Below are positions 1-5,488 of a stretch of DNA of 7,579 nucleotides, in pieces. The notes under the pieces were generated by a model. The model saw only the letters and a list, made by a program, of their open reading frames with translations, did not search any database and was not told the origin of the DNA. The stretch is from Zeimonas sp041678445 (GTDB taxonomy: Bacteria > Pseudomonadota > Gammaproteobacteria > Burkholderiales > Burkholderiaceae_E). The DNA lies in NCBI GenBank assembly GCA_041678445.1, contig JBAYOD010000157.1:1-7579 (forward strand), given 5' to 3'. A program made the position numbers and the translations under genes. Position 1 is the first letter of the stretch; each line of letters opens with the position of its first letter.

Positions 1-70
1 CCGCCTGCGCGGCGTACGCACCGCTCAGCAGGATGGCTCCGACCAGCTTCCTGAAATGCTTCGGGTTCAC
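1..70 (-). CDS. Exported protein, N-terminal fragment (signal peptide only)
   Basis: Only about 23 codons are visible before the gene leaves the window at base 1. The GTG start at 68-70 gives a short basic N-terminus (KHFRK), a hydrophobic core (LVGAILLSG) and a likely signal peptidase I site around AYA-AQA, so the product is probably exported to the periplasm or outer membrane. I chose the GTG because a GAGG Shine-Dalgarno-like sequence lies about six bases before it. An in-frame ATG at 80-82 would add MRRD and has no clear ribosome binding site. The mature protein lies outside the window, so no function can be given. The gene lies downstream of the nitroreductase gene on the same strand, about 250 bases away, so it probably has its own promoter. 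Confidence 0.6.
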   Translation of the reverse strand, partial: MNPKHFRKLVGAILLSGAYAAQA

Positions 71-322
71 GTCACGCCTCATTGTCGAGCAGCAAAAGCA
101 GGATGGGTCACTGCGTTCTGCCATACGCAAGATATGCACCATTTCCAGAAACTACCGACAATTCAATTACTTGCTCAGATCATCCGGAAATCCTCGCCCG
201 AATCGAGCGATGGGATGTAAAGAAATTCGACATCCCTGCTGTCCGGTTGAAAGCCGAATGCATCCCGTTACTTGCGATGCCGGTGATTCCGCTTCTGGCT
301 GCGCCCGCCGTGGCGCCAAGCA

Positions 323-1180
323 TCAGTCGGTCGAAAAACCCTGCCCGCGAACGAACGCACCCCAATCGGCGCGATGCGCCTGCGCATACTGTGCGCGCTT
401 CGCCTGCGACCAGGGTTGCGGATTCTGCCGCCCCCAGCCAGCCTCGATGGCCGCCCGGCGGGCGTCGTAGCCGTCGATCCGCTCATCCTGCCCGCGGTCG
501 TCGAAACCATCCAGATGGAAGGTTTCGTCGAGCGGCAGGCGCGGGACGACACTGCGTGTCGCAACAGGATGGCCGACGCAGAGCCCGGCAACCGGGAACA
601 CATGGGCGGGCAGCCCGAGAATGCGCGCCACCTCGGCTGGCTGGTCGCGCAGCAGGCTGATCGGGCAATGCACCAGGCCCGCAGCGCTCGCTGCGCGCAG
701 GTAGTTCATCATGACCAGTGCGGCATCGACCGCCGGATTGAAGAAACCGTCGAGATGCTCGTTGGCGAAAGCCTGCCCGGCCCGCTCGAAGAGCCGCCGA
801 AAGCGCCGGCCATTGCCGCAGAAGAGCACCACCAGCGGCGCTGAAGCGAACCAGGGCAGGGTCGGCAGCAAGGCGGCGAGCGCCTCGCGCCGCGCCGGGT
901 CGCGCAGTTCGATGATGTCGGCCTGCTGCAGGTCGCTCTTCGAAGGGGCGCTCAGCGCGCAGGCTGCGAGCAGCCGCGACAAGGCCGGATCGACCGGTGT
1001 GTCCGCCCACTGGCGATGCGTGGCATGGCCGGCGATCCGGGCCAGCTCGTCGATGCCGGCCAGATCCGCCGGGATCTCGAAAGTCTCGCCGAAGCGATCG
1101 TGCAAGGCGGTGGCGAGGCGCCGGGCAGCGGCGGCGGGTTCGCGGGCGTCGTTGCGAGCAGTATCGCAGCTGTCGTTCAT
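323..1180 (-). CDS. Nitroreductase-family flavoprotein (putative NAD(P)H:FMN oxidoreductase)
   Basis: The 285-residue product resembles the nitroreductase superfamily, whose members bind FMN and reduce nitro compounds, quinones or flavins using NAD(P)H in the cytoplasm. Supporting stretches are an N-terminal basic/aromatic segment (HRQW, about 55-58), the segment SAPSKSDLQQADIIELRDP (77-95), which matches the family's FMN-contacting loop and first core strand, a hydrophobic dimer helix region (about 148-170), and GLCVGHP (199-205), the usual family strand ending in a glycine turn. The tail with WGAFVRGQGF (273-282) also fits NfsA-like members. E. coli NfsA is 240 residues; the excess here is largely the N-terminal 45 or so residues. 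The ATG at 1178-1180 was chosen because family similarity begins soon after it; the frame stays open upstream to about 1321, but that extension looks like noise. No strong Shine-Dalgarno is visible. The gene diverges from the TSUP permease gene. The substrate is not predictable. Confidence 0.82.
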   Translation of the reverse strand: MNDSCDTARNDAREPAAAARRLATALHDRFGETFEIPADLAGIDELARIAGHATHRQWADTPVDPALSRLLAACALSAPSKSDLQQADIIELRDPARREALAALLPTLPWFASAPLVVLFCGNGRRFRRLFERAGQAFANEHLDGFFNPAVDAALVMMNYLRAASAAGLVHCPISLLRDQPAEVARILGLPAHVFPVAGLCVGHPVATRSVVPRLPLDETFHLDGFDDRGQDERIDGYDARRAAIEAGWGRQNPQPWSQAKRAQYAQAHRADWGAFVRGQGFSTD

Positions 1181-1286
1181 GGGGGGTGATCCGTACGAGT
1201 TTCGACAAGTCCGTGCCGATCCGGTCGCAGGCGAGCGGCCGGTGCGCATTCCGGTGCATAGTATCTGCCCGAAGCTCCGGGCCTGC

Positions 1287-2066
1287 ATGAAGCTCCGGAC
1301 GGATGGTCCGACCCCACTCACCGATCTCCGTCAGCCAGTGATCCACTTCTCCATTTTCCTGATCGCGCTGCTCGCCGGCACCGTCGGCGGCGTGATCGGC
1401 ACCGGCTCGTCACTGATCCTGCTGCCCGTCCTCGTCCACGCCTACGAACCGCGCGCGGCGATGCCGATCATGGCGATCGCGGCACTGATCGGGAATTTCT
1501 CGCGAATGATCGCCTGGTGGCGGCTGATCGACTGGCGCGCGGCGACCGCCTACGCCCTGCCCGGTGTGCCTGCCGCCGCCCTCGGTGCACACACCCTGCT
1601 GGCCCTGCCGGCCTGGACCGTCGAAGCCGCACTGGGCCTGTTCTTCTGGTGCCTGCTGCCGATCCGCCGGCGGCTGCGCGCCCGCCAGCGGCGGCTGTCG
1701 CTGGCGCAACTGGGCCTGTGCGGCGCGGTCATCGGCTTCCTGACCGGCCTGGTCCTGTCCACCGGTCCGCTCAGCGTGCCGGCCTTCATGATCTACGGCC
1801 TGAGCGGCGGGGCCTTCCTGGGTACCGAGGCGACCGCCTCGCTGCTGCTCTACGCCGGCAAGCTGGCCACCTTCGGTGCGCAGGACGCCCTGCCGCTCGA
1901 CATCGTGCTGTACGGACTGCTGGTCGGCGCCGGCATCACGGCCGGCACGGTGCTCAGCAAGCCGCTGGTGCTGCGGCTGCCGGCGCGTGCCTACGAAGTG
2001 CTGCTCGATGGCCTGCTGCTGATTGCGGGCGCCGCGATGCTGGCTTCGGCCTGGCGGGCGGTCTGA
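1287..2066 (+). CDS. TSUP (TauE/SafE) family membrane permease
   Basis: This is an integral inner-membrane protein of about 259 residues with roughly eight hydrophobic segments. It shows the family's two pseudo-symmetric halves. The first begins with GGVIGTGSSLILLPVLV (34-50) and the second with GLVLSTGPLSVPAFMI (154-169), each a glycine- and proline-rich re-entrant-like stretch. A basic loop (RRRLRARQRR, about 127-136) separates the halves and is probably cytoplasmic. TSUP members export or import small sulfur or organic anions such as sulfite, sulfoacetate or taurine-derived compounds; the substrate here is unknown. The start is uncertain: the ATG at 1287 gives 17 hydrophilic residues before the first helix, while a GTG at 1338 starts right at the helix (242 residues). 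Neither has a clear ribosome binding site. The gene diverges from the nitroreductase gene and converges on the thioesterase gene with 49 bases between them. A sulfur-anion role would fit the nearby rhodanese and DsrE genes, but that link is inference. Confidence 0.85.
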   Translation: MKLRTDGPTPLTDLRQPVIHFSIFLIALLAGTVGGVIGTGSSLILLPVLVHAYEPRAAMPIMAIAALIGNFSRMIAWWRLIDWRAATAYALPGVPAAALGAHTLLALPAWTVEAALGLFFWCLLPIRRRLRARQRRLSLAQLGLCGAVIGFLTGLVLSTGPLSVPAFMIYGLSGGAFLGTEATASLLLYAGKLATFGAQDALPLDIVLYGLLVGAGITAGTVLSKPLVLRLPARAYEVLLDGLLLIAGAAMLASAWRAV

Positions 2067-2115
2067 CCGGGGCGCTGTCGCGCCAGGCTGCAGCAGGACA
2101 GGGCCCCGCGGCGGC

Positions 2116-2577
2116 TCAGGGCTTGGCGACGAACTGCACGGCCACCATCTCACCGGTGACGCACACCGCGCCGTCCGCACTCAGCGTCAGCTCGATGACG
2201 GCCTTGCGCCCCTGCAGCGAACGCAGCGCGCCCTCGATGAGCAGTTCGACCCCCAGCGGCGTGGGCCGCCGATAGTCCAGCTGCAGCGAAGCCGTGACGA
2301 AGCGGATCGGCGGGCCCTCATCACCCATCGTCCGCCCCTGGGCCCGGCAGGCGAATGCCGCGGCGCTGGCCGTGCCGTGACAGTCCAGCAACGAAGCCAG
2401 CATGCCGCCGTAGACATTGCCCGGATAGCCGCCGCTGTACATCGTGGCCGGTGTGAAGCGCGCATGAGTCCGCTCACCGTCGAGAAAGCTCTTCAGGTGG
2501 AGGCCATGCGGATTCGCCGGCCCGCATCCGTAGCAGTGTGCGAACTCGGCCGGATAGTGATCCTGGATGGCTTTCAT
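2116..2577 (-). CDS. PaaI-like hotdog-fold thioesterase
   Basis: The 153-residue product has the length and pattern of a single hotdog domain of the PaaI/YdiI-like acyl-CoA thioesterase group, which hydrolyses thioesters in the cytoplasm as dimers or tetramers. The N-terminal motif CYGCGPANPHGLHL (15-28) is typical of one branch of this family. The segment YPGNVYGGMLASLLDCHG (51-68) corresponds to the start of the central hotdog helix, with glycines and an acidic residue (Asp65) where the catalytic acid sits. The strand VTASLQLDYRRPTPLG (94-109) matches the conserved substrate-channel edge. The Cys15-x2-Cys18 pair could bind metal or be redox active. The gene follows the small secreted protein gene by 16 bases on the same strand and is likely the last gene of the operon led by the ArsR-rhodanese gene. 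The substrate is unknown; a thioester or persulfide-related role is only suggested by context. Confidence 0.82.
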   Translation of the reverse strand: MKAIQDHYPAEFAHCYGCGPANPHGLHLKSFLDGERTHARFTPATMYSGGYPGNVYGGMLASLLDCHGTASAAAFACRAQGRTMGDEGPPIRFVTASLQLDYRRPTPLGVELLIEGALRSLQGRKAVIELTLSADGAVCVTGEMVAVQFVAKP

Positions 2578-2593
2578 CGACGCTGGCTCAAGC

Positions 2594-3034
2594 TCACTGA
2601 TCCTTGATGCGCTGCCTGAGCGCCTCGAAGCTGTCCCTGACGCCGGGCCGCATCAGCAGGCCGGCCTTGTCCTGCCTGATCACACCCTCGACCTCGAAGA
2701 GGTCGGCGACCTCGGTGAACGAGATCATGCCGTTGAGCTTGCCGCCGCTGGCAGCGATGTTCTCGCCACCGTACCAGACCATCGGCGCCTGGGTGCCCGG
2801 CGGCATGTAGGACACCGGGTAGATGAGGATAGGCACCTTGTAGGTGTTGGCCAGCTCGGCGGCAACCTGGATGTTGTTGTTGCAGCGCAGCCCGGGCGGA
2901 TCGTTGCCGACCAGGGTCAGGACCTTCCTGCCGTCGATCTCCACGGGACCGGGCGCGGCTTGCGGCGTGGTCGCCGCAACGCTACCGGCCGCACCCAGCA
3001 AGGCAGTCGCAAGGACGAGTGAAAGGATGTTCAT
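2594..3034 (-). CDS. Small secreted protein of unknown function, possibly DsrE-like fold
   Basis: The 146-residue product starts with a clear signal peptide (MNILSLVLATALLGAAGSVA, cleavage near residue 20-22), so the mature form of about 125 residues is probably periplasmic. The start at 3034 is supported by a good GAGGAG ribosome binding site eight bases upstream. The mature part opens with a beta strand (KVLTLVGNDPP, 37-47), then RCNNNIQVAAELANTY (50-65), which reads as a helix, then a second strand (KVPILIYPVSYMPPG, 66-80). This strand-helix-strand order resembles DsrE/DsrF-like small sulfur proteins, but I do not recognise the family with confidence. Cys51 is the only cysteine of the mature protein. 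The C-terminus is helical and charged. The gene sits 26 bases after the ArsR-rhodanese gene and 16 bases before the thioesterase gene, so the three are probably co-transcribed. Confidence 0.8.
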   Translation of the reverse strand: MNILSLVLATALLGAAGSVAATTPQAAPGPVEIDGRKVLTLVGNDPPGLRCNNNIQVAAELANTYKVPILIYPVSYMPPGTQAPMVWYGGENIAASGGKLNGMISFTEVADLFEVEGVIRQDKAGLLMRPGVRDSFEALRQRIKDQ

Positions 3035-3060
3035 CTGAGAGTCTCCTCGTTGCAAAGCCG

Positions 3061-3774
3061 TCAGTCGACCTCGACGGCCAGCCCGGCGGCCTTCCATTCC
3101 GGGAAACCGTCCTCCAGCCGGCGCACGTCGAATCCTCTGGCGCGCAGCGCAGCCACGGCCTCGAAAGACATCACGCAATAGGGTCCACGGCAGTAGGCGA
3201 CGATCTGATGTTCGCGAGGCAGATCGGCCAGTCGCCGCTCCAGTTCAGCAGTCGGAATGTTGATGGCCCCTGGGACGTGGCCGAGCGCGTACTCCGCCTC
3301 CGGCCGGACGTCCAGCACCGTTACCTGGTCGCCGTTCAGACGCTCTGCAAGCTCTTCACGCGACACCGCTTCCAGGGCATCACGGCCGTAGAAGAAGTCG
3401 CGCATGACATCGCGCACTTCTGCCAGGTTGCGCTCACCCAGGCGGCCCAGCGCCCCGAGCAGTCCCATGACTTCCGGATGCCCGGCCAAGCGGTAGAACA
3501 CCCGCCTGCCCTGCCGCTCGGCCTCCGCCAGCCGCGCACGCCGCAGCAGTTGCAGGTGGCGCGAGGCATTGGCCATCGACAGGCCGACCAGTCTGGCCAG
3601 GTCTTCGACACTGCGCGGCCCCTGTGCCATGCCTTCGAGAAGTTCCAGCCGGTGCGCGTGGCCCAGCGCCTGCGCCAACGTGGCCAGGTTCTCGAAAACC
3701 ACCTGCTTGGGGTTGCCGGATGAAATGGGCGACGACGATTCGGGCGGCAACGATTCGGGCGACAATGCTTTCAT
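3061..3774 (-). CDS. ArsR-family transcriptional regulator fused to a rhodanese domain
   Basis: This 237-residue protein joins two domains. Residues 25-115 form an ArsR-type winged helix-turn-helix: ALGHAHRLELLEGM (37-50), the recognition region SVEDLARLVGLSMANASRHLQLL (55-77) and the wing EAERQGRRVFYRLA (84-97). Residues 135-237 form a rhodanese domain: VTVLDVRPEAEYALGHVPGA (151-170), the active loop YCRGPYCVMS (194-203) and the closing EDGFPEWKAAGL (221-232). Rhodaneses carry a persulfide on the loop cysteine, here Cys195. Cys195 and Cys200 are the only cysteines in the protein, so the usual ArsR metal-binding cysteines are absent. It probably represses its own operon and the divergent dsrE-like gene through the shared 70-base control region, responding to sulfur chemistry rather than metal; that is inference. 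The first 22 residues are a proline/serine-rich tail containing a duplicated five-residue unit. The ATG at 3774 is the only good start, though its Shine-Dalgarno is weak. Confidence 0.93.
   Translation of the reverse strand: MKALSPESLPPESSSPISSGNPKQVVFENLATLAQALGHAHRLELLEGMAQGPRSVEDLARLVGLSMANASRHLQLLRRARLAEAERQGRRVFYRLAGHPEVMGLLGALGRLGERNLAEVRDVMRDFFYGRDALEAVSREELAERLNGDQVTVLDVRPEAEYALGHVPGAINIPTAELERRLADLPREHQIVAYCRGPYCVMSFEAVAALRARGFDVRRLEDGFPEWKAAGLAVEVD
3736..3765 (-). repeat. 15-base tandem duplication in the regulator's N-terminal codons
   Basis: Two adjacent copies of a 15-base unit (CGATTCGGGCGGCAA, then CGATTCGGGCGACAA on the plus strand) differ at one base. Being a multiple of three, the duplication keeps frame and encodes LSPES-LPPES in the disordered-looking N-terminus of the ArsR-rhodanese protein. 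It probably arose by slippage. Confidence 0.85.
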
Positions 3775-3799
3775 TATCTTACTATCAACATACTGATTG

Positions 3800-3814
3800 A
3801 ATCATGGCATGATT
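3800..3814. promoter_or_regulatory. Perfect 15-base palindrome, candidate operator of the divergent sulfur locus
   Basis: The sequence AATCATG-G-CATGATT has seven-base arms around one central base and lies in the 70-base gap between the divergent ArsR-rhodanese gene (start 3774) and dsrE-like gene (start 3845). Dimeric ArsR-family repressors bind dyad sites that overlap their own promoter, so position and symmetry suit an autoregulatory operator. A weaker ATCA-N6-TGAT dyad lies beside it at 3784-3797. The gap is clearly richer in A and T than its surroundings. I could not assign convincing -35/-10 boxes on either strand, and binding is inferred, not shown. Confidence 0.5.
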
Positions 3815-3844
3815 GCCTGCTGCCATCAAGCCTCGACGAAAGCC

Positions 3845-4198
3845 ATGAAGACTCTCATCATCATCAACGATCCGCCCTACGGCACTGAACGCATGTACAA
3901 CGGACTGCGCCTGGCCGCTGCCCTGCTCAAGAATGCCGAAAGCCAGGTCAGTGTCTTCCTGATGGCCGACGCCGTTTCCGGATGCAAATCCGGGCAGAAG
4001 ACGCCGGACGGCTACTACAACGTCGAGCGGATGCTGCGCCGGGTCACCAGTCATTCCCGGGGCGAACTGCTGCTGTGCAGCACCTGCCTCGATGCCCGCG
4101 GTATCCAGGACACGGAAGTGATGCCCGGTGCGCGGCGCAGCACGATGGACGAACTGGCCGCCGTCACCGCAGCGGCCGACAAGGTACTGGTGTTCTGA
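3845..4198 (+). CDS. DsrE-family small sulfur-relay-like protein
   Basis: The 117-residue cytoplasmic protein matches the DsrE/YchN fold: first strand MKTLIIINDPPYGTERMYNG (1-20), helix LRLAAALLKN (21-30), second strand VSVFLMADAV (35-44), then GCKSGQKTPDGYYNVERML (46-64), a third strand with cysteines LLLCSTCLDARGI (75-87), and a C-terminal MDELAAVTAAADKVLVF (101-117). DsrE-like proteins bind sulfur as persulfide on a conserved cysteine and pass it between partners. Cys78 and Cys81 form a CxxC on the usual cysteine-bearing loop, and Cys47 is a further candidate. The ATG at 3845 was chosen because the fold's first strand begins there; a TTG at 3797 in frame would run through the palindrome and adds nothing family-like. 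No strong Shine-Dalgarno is seen. It is divergent from the ArsR-rhodanese gene and 33 bases ahead of the MFS gene, so probably co-transcribed with the transporter. Confidence 0.88.
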   Translation: MKTLIIINDPPYGTERMYNGLRLAAALLKNAESQVSVFLMADAVSGCKSGQKTPDGYYNVERMLRRVTSHSRGELLLCSTCLDARGIQDTEVMPGARRSTMDELAAVTAAADKVLVF

Positions 4199-4231
4199 CA
4201 CCACCCGCCGGCTCCACGCCCCGCAACCACC

Positions 4232-5431
4232 ATGCTCAAGAACCCGATGTACCGCCAGGTGCTGATCCTGGCCTGCTCGCAGGCCCTGTTCCAGATCGTC
4301 TCGGTGATGGTGATGACCGTCGGCGGACTGGCAGGCGGGCAGATCGCCCCGTCACCACGCTGGGCCACCCTGCCCATCGCCACCATGTTCCTCGGCACCG
4401 CGGTCATGACCTTCCCGGCCTCGATGTGGATGGCTCGCGTCGGCCGCCGCACCGGTTTCCTCTTCGGCGCTGCCCTGGGGGTGCTGGGCGGCCTGGCCGG
4501 GGCCTGGGGTATCTACCAGGCTTCGCTGGCCCTGCTTTCCTTCGGTACCTTCCTGGTCGGCTGCTACCAGGCCTTCGCCCAGTTCTACCGCTTTGCGGCC
4601 AGCGAAGTGGCCGACGATGCCTTCCGTCCGCGCGCGATCTCGCTGGTGATGGCTGGCGGCGTAGTCGCCGCCCTGGCCGGACCCTTGCTGGCACGCCTGG
4701 GCGGGCCCCTGGTCTCACCGGAGTACCTGGGCTCCTTCCTGATCCTGGCGATCGTGTCGATGGTGGGTGCGGGCGTGCTGCTGAACCTGCACATCCCCGC
4801 AGTTGCCCGGTCGGCCGCCGCGACAGACCGGAGCCGGCCCTGGCCGAAAATCGTCCTGCAGCCCGCCTATCTGGTGGCACTGTTCGGTGCCGCGACCGGC
4901 TACGGCATCATGATCCTGGCAATGACGGCCACGCCGATTGCCATGGTCAACTACGATCATTCGCTGGGCACGGCCGCCACGGTGATCCAGCTGCACGTGC
5001 TGGGGATGTTCCTGCCGTCATTCTTCACCGGTTCGCTGATTGCGCGCTTCGGCGTACTGCGCATCATGCTCAGCGGCGTGGTGCTGTTCATCGGCCACAT
5101 CCTGATGACCCTGACCGGTACCGGTTTCGCCTCCTTCGCCACCGCCCTGGTGCTGCTGGGAGTCGGCTGGAACTTCATGTACATCGGCGGCACCACCCTC
5201 CTGACCAGCACTTACACGGTGGCCGAGCGGGCCCGCGCCCAGGCCATCAATGACATGACGATCTTCGTCGTCGGCCTGAGCTGCTCCTTCGGTGCCGGCG
5301 GGCTGCTGCAGGAGCTGGGCTGGCAGATGATGAACCTGATCCTGGTTCCGTGGCTCGCGCTGGCGGCACTGTCGCTGCTTTGGCTGGGCCTGCGCCAGCG
5401 TCCGGAATCTGCCCGATCGACGTCGCCATGA
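4232..5431 (+). CDS. MFS transporter, 12 transmembrane segments
   Basis: The 399-residue protein reads as an inner-membrane major facilitator with about twelve hydrophobic helices in two sets of six. The loop between helices 2 and 3, ASMWMARVGRRTGF (63-76), is a version of the MFS motif A (G-x-x-x-D-x-x-G-R-R), with the GRR kept and the acidic residue missing. A long polar stretch (about 190-209, with TDRSRPWPK) is the central cytoplasmic loop between the halves, and the second half repeats the pattern at GSLIARFG. Length and layout are normal for the family. The protein follows the DsrE-like gene closely in the same direction, so the likely cargo relates to whatever that protein handles, perhaps a sulfur compound; the sequence itself does not reveal the substrate or whether it imports or exports. 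The ATG at 4232 fits the short N-terminus before helix 1. The gene ends eight bases before the hairpin terminator. Confidence 0.9.
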   Translation: MLKNPMYRQVLILACSQALFQIVSVMVMTVGGLAGGQIAPSPRWATLPIATMFLGTAVMTFPASMWMARVGRRTGFLFGAALGVLGGLAGAWGIYQASLALLSFGTFLVGCYQAFAQFYRFAASEVADDAFRPRAISLVMAGGVVAALAGPLLARLGGPLVSPEYLGSFLILAIVSMVGAGVLLNLHIPAVARSAAATDRSRPWPKIVLQPAYLVALFGAATGYGIMILAMTATPIAMVNYDHSLGTAATVIQLHVLGMFLPSFFTGSLIARFGVLRIMLSGVVLFIGHILMTLTGTGFASFATALVLLGVGWNFMYIGGTTLLTSTYTVAERARAQAINDMTIFVVGLSCSFGAGGLLQELGWQMMNLILVPWLALAALSLLWLGLRQRPESARSTSP

Positions 5432-5456
5432 AAAGCAAGCGGCCCCGAAGGGCCGC
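5431..5456 (-). terminator. Rho-independent terminator of the sdh-gltA operon
   Basis: A stem of seven G/C pairs (GCGGCCC at 5439-5445 with GGGCCGC at 5450-5456) closes a CGAA tetraloop. Read on the minus strand it is followed by TTGCTTTTC, a short U-rich tract, so it is oriented to end transcription from gltA, whose stop codon is at 5489. On the plus strand no T-run follows, but the hairpin lies just past the MFS stop codon and might weakly end that transcript too. Confidence 0.75.
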
Positions 5457-5488
5457 CGGCATATGACTTCCGAAGACGGCTGGCGCGA

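Noticed and set aside
131..161. Possible minus-strand promoter for the exported protein (TTGTCG-like at 156-161 and CATATC-like near 131-136)
   Set aside because: The region is AT-richer than its surroundings, but the -10 match is poor and the spacing off optimum; too weak to annotate.
82..660. Plus-strand open frames covering the left region between the exported protein and nitroreductase genes
   Set aside because: Compositionally they look like GC-rich noise, they overlap the nitroreductase gene antisense, and no ribosome binding site or domain is visible.
483..1346. Minus-strand open frame overlapping the nitroreductase gene in another frame
   Set aside because: The translation is arginine- and alanine-rich without family-like motifs, whereas the 323-1180 frame gives a coherent nitroreductase.
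2071..2084. Small hairpin (GGCGC-TGTC-GCGCC) between the converging TSUP and thioesterase genes
   Set aside because: The stem is only five pairs and no T-run follows on either strand, so a terminator call is not supported.
3775..3799. TTCAAT-N17-GATAAT promoter-like pair reading toward the ArsR-rhodanese gene
   Set aside because: The -10-like box overlaps the ATG start codon, so transcription would begin inside the gene; no suitable downstream start codon with a ribosome binding site exists.
3797..3844. Upstream TTG start for the DsrE-like gene adding 16 residues
   Set aside because: The extension would run through the palindrome, has no Shine-Dalgarno, and the conserved first strand starts exactly at the ATG at 3845.
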